64,000 nucleotides of DNA from Ashinkailepas kermadecensis (Eukaryota > Arthropoda > Thecostraca > Neolepadidae), in assembly GCA_034440615.1 (NCBI GenBank), contig JAOTOM010003822.1, positions 124,001 through 188,000 on the forward strand, written 5' to 3'. The position numbers were made by a program, and so were the translations under genes. Of the stretch, positions 57,902 through 64,000 are shown one piece after another (within the stretch, counting starts at the first letter, position 1; every line of letters begins with the position of its first letter). A model generated the notes under the pieces. That model saw only the letters and a program-made list of their open reading frames with translations, made no database searches and had not been told where the DNA came from.

Positions 57902-58025
57902 ATAATGGGGTGGGGAGGGAAGAATTGGCATTGCCATCTCAGGGATATGCCAATAGTGACGGTATAGGCAATAGAACCTCACAGTCAGCAAATAGGGGTA
58001 GCAGTAGATCAAGGGGGCAGAGTGC

Positions 58026-59435
58026 ATGAGCTACCATGGTAGCTCATCCATAGATGATAGAGCTACTCAACATGAAAAAGCCAAAGAGGGTCATGGAACT
58101 TTTGTTAAGTGTATGATGCTTAATGCTCAGAGCATTCGATCCAAATTTGATGAGTTCAAGTGTTATGTTGCTGAGGAGAAACCAGATTTTGTTTGCATTA
58201 CTGAGGCATGGGTCAGTGAGGGATATTTTGGGGATAACTTCCAGGACTATGAGATCCAGGGATACAATATGTTTTCATGCAATAGGGGTCCAGGAGTGAA
58301 AGGAGGTGGTGTAATGCTGTATGTGAATAGCTTATACAGTTCTCAAAAAGTAGCAGATTGGGTAAAAAATGTGCGTGTGGAGTACATTTGGCTTGATGTT
58401 GCTGTGGGAAAAGGCAACAGCAATAAACTGAGGATAGGAGCTTTGTATCGATCAGGAACCTTGCCACATTCTCAGCAACTGGAGCTCGATAAAGTGATTT
58501 GTGAGGAAATCAGTAGAAACTTTCAGAGGAAATGCCTTATTCTTGGTGACTTTAATCTAAAAGGATATGAAAATGTTGGTGTTGGCTCCCCATCATGTAA
58601 ACTGTTTAGGAAATGCCTTGAAGAGGACTTGTTCTTACACCAGTTTGTAACGGAACCAACCAGGCAGGGCTCATTCTTGGACCTTGTCTTCTCAGATTTA
58701 AGTGCTTTAGTTCAAGACTTGACTGTAGGAGAAACTCTGGGAAGAAGTGACCATAACATAGTGAGATTCAAGGCACAGGTAGCAGGGACAATCGAGGATA
58801 ATTTGGCAAAGATTCCAAATTTTAACAGGGCAGACTTTGACTGCACGAGAGAGGCTTTAAGTGCCATAAAATGGGAAGAATAATTCTTTGATTTAAATGC
58901 CTGTGAAATGTGGGAAAAGTTCAAATCTTACTTGAGGGAAATTCAGATTAGACATGTCCCCCAAAAGCAAAGGCGCAAAAGAAGGGTAGGAAAGCCAGCA
59001 TGGCTTACACCGGATGTGATGAAAGCAATTAAGGCTAAGAAAGATGCATTTAGAGTATTTAAGGAAGCTTCAAATATCGTAAATATAAGGTGGTATCAAA
59101 AATCTGGAGATGCTGTGAAGCAGAAAATCAGAGCAGCAAAGCGAGCAAAAGAATTGGATTTGGCTAGGAACTGTAATGGGGACAGTAAAAAGTTCTTTAG
59201 TTTCTACAAGCTAAGTAAAGTTTCAAGCACAATTGGTCCACTGGAAGTAAATGGGACTATATTGAGTGAGGATGGTGAGATGGTTGAGGAGCTGACCAAG
59301 CAGTTTAAATCAGTGTTTACAGTGGAGGATGTGACTAATCTGCCAACCGTGAACCACAGTTCAGTGACAGGTGATCAGATACACGATGTTGATTTCATTG
59401 ATAGTGATATTGTTTTCAATTATATCAAAAAATAA
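58026..59435 (+). pseudogene. LINE ORF2, endonuclease domain and linker
   Basis: The exonuclease-endonuclease-phosphatase fold is clear: LNAQSIRSK (Asn33), CITEAW (Glu60), ILGDFN (174-177) and GRSDHNIV (SDH 241-243). A TAA at 58,881-58,883 breaks the frame, which continues in phase through the linker (KKFFSFYKLSK) to 59,435, where a shift precedes the KPNKAARPDG-like start of the reverse transcriptase. The first ATG in frame is at 58,026. Confidence 0.85.
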
Positions 59436-59439
59436 AGCC

Positions 59440-60840
59440 AAACAAGGCAGCAAGACCTGATGGAATTTATGCTAGGGACATTGCGGGAAGCTGAAAAGGA
59501 AGTGTGGCAATTCCACTTAGTATAATATTTTGTAGATATTTAAAAAAAAAGATTGGAACAGGCCGAATGTGTTCCTATTTTCAAGAAGGAGAAAGGAAGT
59601 TGAAAACTTAGCTCTCTGTGCAAGGTACTAATCAATTATCAAGGAATAGGAATGTTAGTTTTTTAAAGGAAACGGATTGATTAGTGACATGGGTTTAGAA
59701 GAGCGTGTTTCACAAATCTCTTGTTTTAATTTTGTACAGAACAATTTGATCAAAATAGTGTAGCATATCTTTACTATAGTAAGGCCTTTGACAAGGTACC
59801 CTATAAACGGTTAATGATGCAGCTTCAGGTCCATGGTATTGCAGGTAGCATCCTAAAATGGATAGAGTTGTGGCTTTCAGATAGACAGCAGAGAGTGATG
59901 CTAAATGGTACAAAGTCATCATGGCAAAATGTTCTTAGTGGAGTCCCCCAGGGGTCGGTACTGGGGCAACTATTGTTCATTATATATGTGAATAGCATTG
60001 AATGTGGCCTAAGCAGTAAGATTTTGAAATTTGCGGATGATTTGAAGATCTTTAGGGCAATAACAGGGCACAATGAGCAGGTTTTGCTGCAGAAAGACTT
60101 AGACGAGCTTGTGAAGTGGTCCGAAAAATGGCAAATAAAGTTTAATTTTGATAAGTGCAAAGTCATGCATGTAGGTAGGCAGCATATGAAGGCTCCATAC
60201 TTGATGGGTGGCCAAGTACTATCTGTGACTCAGCAGGAGAAGGACTTAGGTGTTATTTTGAACACAAAATTGGGGGCATCAGAACAGACCAAAGAAGCCA
60301 GGAAGAAGGCACTAAGAATGATTGGGGCAATACAGAGGAATGTGTCATACAAAAGTGAGGTCATCAGGAAGCCTTACTGTGCATATGTCAGGCCACATTT
60401 GGAATACTGTGTCCAAGCTTGGTCCCCTAGTTATGATAAAGATTGTTGGCTTTTAGAGAGAGTACAAAAGAGGGCAACAAAAATGGTTAATGGTATAGGC
60501 AACCTGGCATATGAGGAAAGATTGAAGTAATTGAATATGTTTTCACTTAGATATAGAAGGCTGAGAGGAGATCTCATCGAGGTTTTTAAATTTGTTCATG
60601 GTCAGGAACAGGGATATCTCAGGGAAATGTTTGAATTTAACAGAAATGATTCAATTAGAGGTAGTTAATCACAGCAGGACAAGGATAAGACAGTCTTTCT
60701 TCACCAACAAGGTAGTAGAACACTGGAAACAGCTGCCAGGAACCATTGTCAGTAGTAACACACTGAACATCTTTAAAAACGGCATAGACAATCATTATAG
60801 GAATAGGGGGCTTGTTTTTCTGTATTCCAGGGAGGGTTGA
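59440..60840 (+). pseudogene. LINE ORF2, reverse transcriptase (deleted and frameshifted)
   Basis: The first part (59,440-59,740) is badly decayed and shortened: VPIFKKEKGS and HGFRR-like fragments lie closer together than in intact elements. From about 59,740 the frame is good: YSKAFDKVPY (the usual Asp before SKAFDKV region is altered to Tyr), SGVPQGSVLG, KFADDLKIF (catalytic Asp pair at about 60,036-60,041), NFDKCKVMHVG and YVRPHLEY. A TAA at 60,528-60,530 and a frameshift near 60,665 separate the C-terminal HWKQLPGTIV...NGIDNHYRNRG end at 60,840. Confidence 0.85.
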
Positions 60841-60859
60841 TCGACAGGGAGGAGATGGG

Positions 60860-61225
60860 AGTTGGGAGGAGTTTGTAATTGTTGAGTGTTTTATGCAATA
60901 GCAAGTGAGTCTCTTATTAAGTCTGAACGCTTTATGAATTTGTTTGGGGTGTGCCTAGCAGTGGATTCGGCACCTTCCTTCGGGATGTGATGCTGATGAG
61001 ATTGTCTATGGTGGCACGATGGGTATGATGGGAGGAGCTTGTGATTGTTGAGGGTGTTATGCGGTAGCAAGTGAGTGGTGCTAGATAGGCTGGGGTATAT
61101 AGCTTCCTAGGAGCTATATACCCCTAGGGATAAGGGATTGATTGGGGTGAGAGTATGTACATTTTTAGTACCTTTTCTAGATAGGCTTAACCCAGATGGG
61201 CCCCTGTGGCTCTTATTAAGCCTTA
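60860..61225 (+). repeat. Tandem duplication in the LINE 3' region
   Basis: GGGAGGAG(T/C)TTGT(A/G)ATTGTT and TAGCAAGTGAGT occur at about 60,864 and again at about 61,029, and TTATTAAG...CTTTATGA also appears twice. The unit is roughly 166 bases or more. Confidence 0.75.
61092..61124 (+). other. Perfect 13-bp stem-loop in the LINE 3' region
   Basis: GGGGTATATAGCT and AGCTATATACCCC pair perfectly around the 7-base loop TCCTAGG. It lies about 130 bases before the tail repeat, where LINE 3' structures recognised by the reverse transcriptase are often found. Confidence 0.8.
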
Positions 61226-61259
61226 ATACTTTATGACTTTATGACTTTATGTATCTCGG

Positions 61260-62600
61260 GAACTGATGAAAGTAACTGTCAGCTTGCACCTCTTATGAAT
61301 CCTCTCAACGAGTGAAGCCGTTTGCAAGCAATCAGGGATGTTGTTTTATATACTTTTGAAGGGGCAATGTTGGCTTTGCCCCCCCCCCCCCATAATTTCC
61401 AGAAATAAACACCCGTGCAAGCAATATTTAGTGAGAAACTACATTTTTAGCAAGTAAAAATGTACTTTCTAAAACTAATTATGCTCGATGCGCGTCAAGC
61501 GCGGCAATTTGATGTCCGGAAGCACATCACCGCCAAGCGAGACATTTCGGATAGACACCTGAAAACGTGAAGGTGAATCCTCAGGAATTGTTTCCAGGAC
61601 GGCAATTATTTTCGACGAAACTACAATCGTATAGATACATTCTGCATGCTATTTACACCTAGCAATTCGGTTCGTAATGTTCGTACAAGACAGCATCACT
61701 AGTGAAACACCCCTTTGAGCATGCACATTCCCATGCCAAATGCGAAACTTAGCTTAAACGGGGGGGGGGGGACCAGCCGGGTCCAGTTAATTCATCCAGA
61801 GGTGCGGCCCACTCCGCTTAGGAACCAATACAATATATATAATACGATAATACGATATAACGAGCAAGGAATTGCGATTTTCACCACGAAAAATCAAATA
61901 TTTGCTGCGCGCGAAGTACGCCAAAGGCTGTATCTGTTTCATTTGTTTTGTTCCCCCTTGGGAGATACTGGCTGCGTCACTGGCTTAAAATAGTGCGTGG
62001 CGCAACTCGTCCGGGCCAGCATAATATACACTGATTAATTCATCCAGAACCCAGTCCCTTTTCGTTTATTTTTTTAGCCGTCATCCGAGAGATGACTGCT
62101 AATGAAAAATTACGGTTGTCGGATAACTGCTTTTCATGCGATGTAGGTAATTGTATAACAAAGGGCATGTTTTGCACAGCTCCGCTCCTCATTTGAAGGA
62201 TGGACTCATCGGCTACATTAATGCACATTGCAGTCGGAGATCGGAAACCATACACCCTCGACGCTTTTGCTCAATGCGCCTAACCAGAATCAATGTTTGC
62301 ACATGGCTATTCGGAAGCGTGGTTTCCTATCTGTAAGCCGGTGATTGGGCACCCATAATTTCTGGCTCGCATGTGTTAACATTCTGGTGGGGTATGGTGC
62401 GTGCCAAGGATGAAGTTCGCCGTGAGCGGTGTGGTGTCCCCATAACATGCGTGCTGGTGAAGTGGGAGTACAAATTGCTCCCCTCTGGTTTCTTCCGCAA
62501 TGGCTATGACCGAAACCGGACAGGATCTGCTCTTTCGGACATGAGAATGTCAAGCGTGTGATTTTATCACATTGTGGGGGGTGGTGGTGCTCAGATTAAA
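61260..62600. other. No gene recognised
   Basis: Homopolymer C (61,381-61,392) and G (61,761-61,772) runs suggest remnants of G-rich-ended elements like those elsewhere in the window. No domain is recognised in short frames. Confidence 0.4.
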
Positions 62601-62639
62601 CCAAATTTGACCGGTTGCCTTTGAAATAGGCCATATAAT

Positions 62640-63260
62640 TAAGAGTGGAAATGATTTGGGGGTTGCTCGACCCTCTCCCAAAAGTACATTGGAAAATCCA
62701 TCGGCACGTGGGAAGATGCAGTCTAAAGTCTGAAGTCGGAGATTGCTCACCTGAGGAATATGCATGAGTGAGCAACCTAACCTGAAAGAGGATAACCCGA
62801 GTGGGAGAGAGGCCCTCTGAAGTCTGGGAGGAGAGGTGCCGTCTAAGCTAGAAGAGAGGCCGTTTGAAGTATGAGACAAGTCTGAGGGGATGGATGAGGA
62901 GTAAATAAGTGGACTGACCGAGAAGAGCCGATTGAATTCGAAAAGGATCCGTATGAAGCCGGGAGAGTCAGGGGAGTGAGTAAGTGATCTGACCTGAAAT
63001 GAACCAACTTGATTCAGAGGGGAGCCGTTTGAACTCTGGTTGGGGATATATAAAATTGGAGAGGGGTCGTATGAAATGGGCCGTGGGCCGTCTGATCTTG
63101 GCAGGGGTGCATGTAGCCGGAGAAGGCTCGCCTGATTTCGAAGAGGAGTCTTCGGAAGTCTGAGGGGCTGTTTATGCTCGGAAAGCATTAACTCGGGAAT
63201 AAGCCATCGCAAGTAGGAAGAAGACTATTTAAAGTAGGAAATGAGGCCATCTTTATTCTT
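62640..63260. repeat. Degenerate repeat of about 30 bp (GAGAGGCCGTCTGAAGTC-like)
   Basis: Loosely similar units such as GAGAGGCCCTCTGAAGTCTG and GAGAGGCCGTTTGAAGTATG recur across 600 bases. The style matches the decayed arrays inside hAT-like element 1, but the unit is different. A 220-codon minus frame across it is not considered a gene. Confidence 0.5.
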
Positions 63261-64000
63261 CCTCTTAATATGGCAAGGATACGTCTGAGATGGTTTGTCT
63301 AAGCTCTGGGATTGACTGTCTAAAGCATGTGCATCGTTTTTGCTTCGGATGGTGCCCAAGATCCACGAATAATGATGTGGAGGCTCACCAAGGATATTTC
63401 AACTCTGTCAATAATGGAGAAATGTCTTCTCTTTGGGGAAATGTCTTCCTTCCTCATTGCGTAGCTCGTTGTCCAGATACGTCAGTTATTTGGGCTTTAG
63501 AGCGCTTCGACCAGACTTCCATCATTCGCGCCCACAACTTTTCCAGATAACTCATTTACATTTTGACATGCAACAGCTTTAATATGCTCTTTCTATTTTG
63601 TCATATTAAGCCATTTCAAATTATTTAGCGCGTATGTACCTGAATGAGTACAAACACAAAGCACCCTTAACCGTTTGGGAATAACTTCTAAAATGTTGAA
63701 GCTCTGTTTTCTGCAGCGCGAATGTGGATTTCACTTTCGTAGCGTGGATGCAGTATTCTTTTTTGCGGTGAATGCTATAACCTTTCAGCTTGTGTAACCA
63801 TGATGCATTTTACTTATATCGGAATTGCATGAAAACATTATCTCCGTATTGCGAGGTGCACCCTAAAATCCAAAGAGACTTTTATTTTACATCAGAATTG
63901 GCCAAATGTAGATACAGGAGCCAAGACAGTGATTGTGAGTGGTTTTCACAAAATATTGTCTGAGCAACGTTGGAATTGTGGAATTAACTACCAAGAATAA
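63260..64000. other. No gene recognised
   Basis: A weak SINE-tail-like fragment (TTATTTGGGCTTTAGAGCGC) occurs near 63,487-63,506; nothing else is supported. Confidence 0.4.

Larger units (their letters stand above)
57230..61252 (+). mobile_element. CR1/L2-like LINE, decayed
   Basis: The element holds ORF1 with an SGNH-type esterase, ORF2 with apurinic-like endonuclease and reverse transcriptase, a 3' region with a tandem duplication of about 166 bases, and a microsatellite-like tail (CTTTATGA)n at 61,227-61,252. Several stops, frameshifts and an internal deletion inactivate it. The 5' limit is unclear: LINE-like peptide sequence is recognisable from about 57,250 and the duplicated host sequence stops near 57,086. 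No target duplication was found. Confidence 0.85.

Noticed and set aside
58881..58883. Programmed readthrough between LINE endonuclease and linker
   Set aside because: Other stops, frameshifts and a deletion elsewhere in the element make simple decay the better explanation.

Overview
The window looks like a repeat-rich stretch of an animal nuclear genome, most likely an arthropod. The support is: GT-AG introns joining short coding exons, a CR1/L2-like LINE, tRNA-derived SINEs, hAT-type DNA transposons with 8-bp target duplications, long minisatellites, and many short runs of the arthropod telomere motif TTAGG. No bacterial gene organisation is present. I cannot name the species.

Layout. 0-7 kb: a minus-strand gene of at least six exons for a secreted, cysteine-containing protein, with a TATA box and signal-peptide exon near 6.9 kb; its 3' end runs off the left edge. 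7-21 kb: intergenic sequence with a large imperfect palindrome (9.5-11.1 kb) invaded by a SINE, a tyrosine-recombinase remnant (12.5 kb), several minisatellites (13.3, 17.0-18.5 kb) and two satellite blocks (14.6-16 and 19.3-20 kb). 22.4 kb and 55.1 kb: two paralogous intronless genes for small secreted single-domain rhodaneses, inside a segmental duplication that also carries a Thr/Pro-rich minus-strand exon (24.0-24.3 and 56.7-57.1 kb).

25.0-43.8 kb is dominated by two very large non-autonomous hAT-like elements. The first (25,009-32,866; 7.9 kb) has 15-bp terminal inverted repeats and an exact 8-bp duplication TTTGTTGC; its interior is minisatellite plus a long inverted repeat of about 0.69 kb per arm. 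The second (34,340-43,773; 9.4 kb) has related termini and the duplication AGCACCGG, and a paralogous uninterrupted target lies near 47.1 kb. Nested inside it is a complete 664-bp MITE (41,962-42,625) with duplication TCCACATG.

44.7-47.1 kb is an inverted copy of the satellite-bearing block at 14.65-16.7 kb. A tRNA-derived SINE sits at 48.0 kb. 49.3-53.2 kb is one 25-bp minisatellite of roughly 155 units whose long open frames are an artefact of repetition. 57.2-61.25 kb is a decayed CR1/L2-like LINE with an SGNH-esterase ORF1 and an endonuclease/reverse-transcriptase ORF2. The last 3 kb contains another degenerate short repeat and no recognised gene.

The only host genes supported are the secreted multi-exon gene and the two rhodanese genes; almost everything else is mobile or tandemly repeated DNA. 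Exon boundaries, duplications and element ends were read by eye, so identities are approximate.
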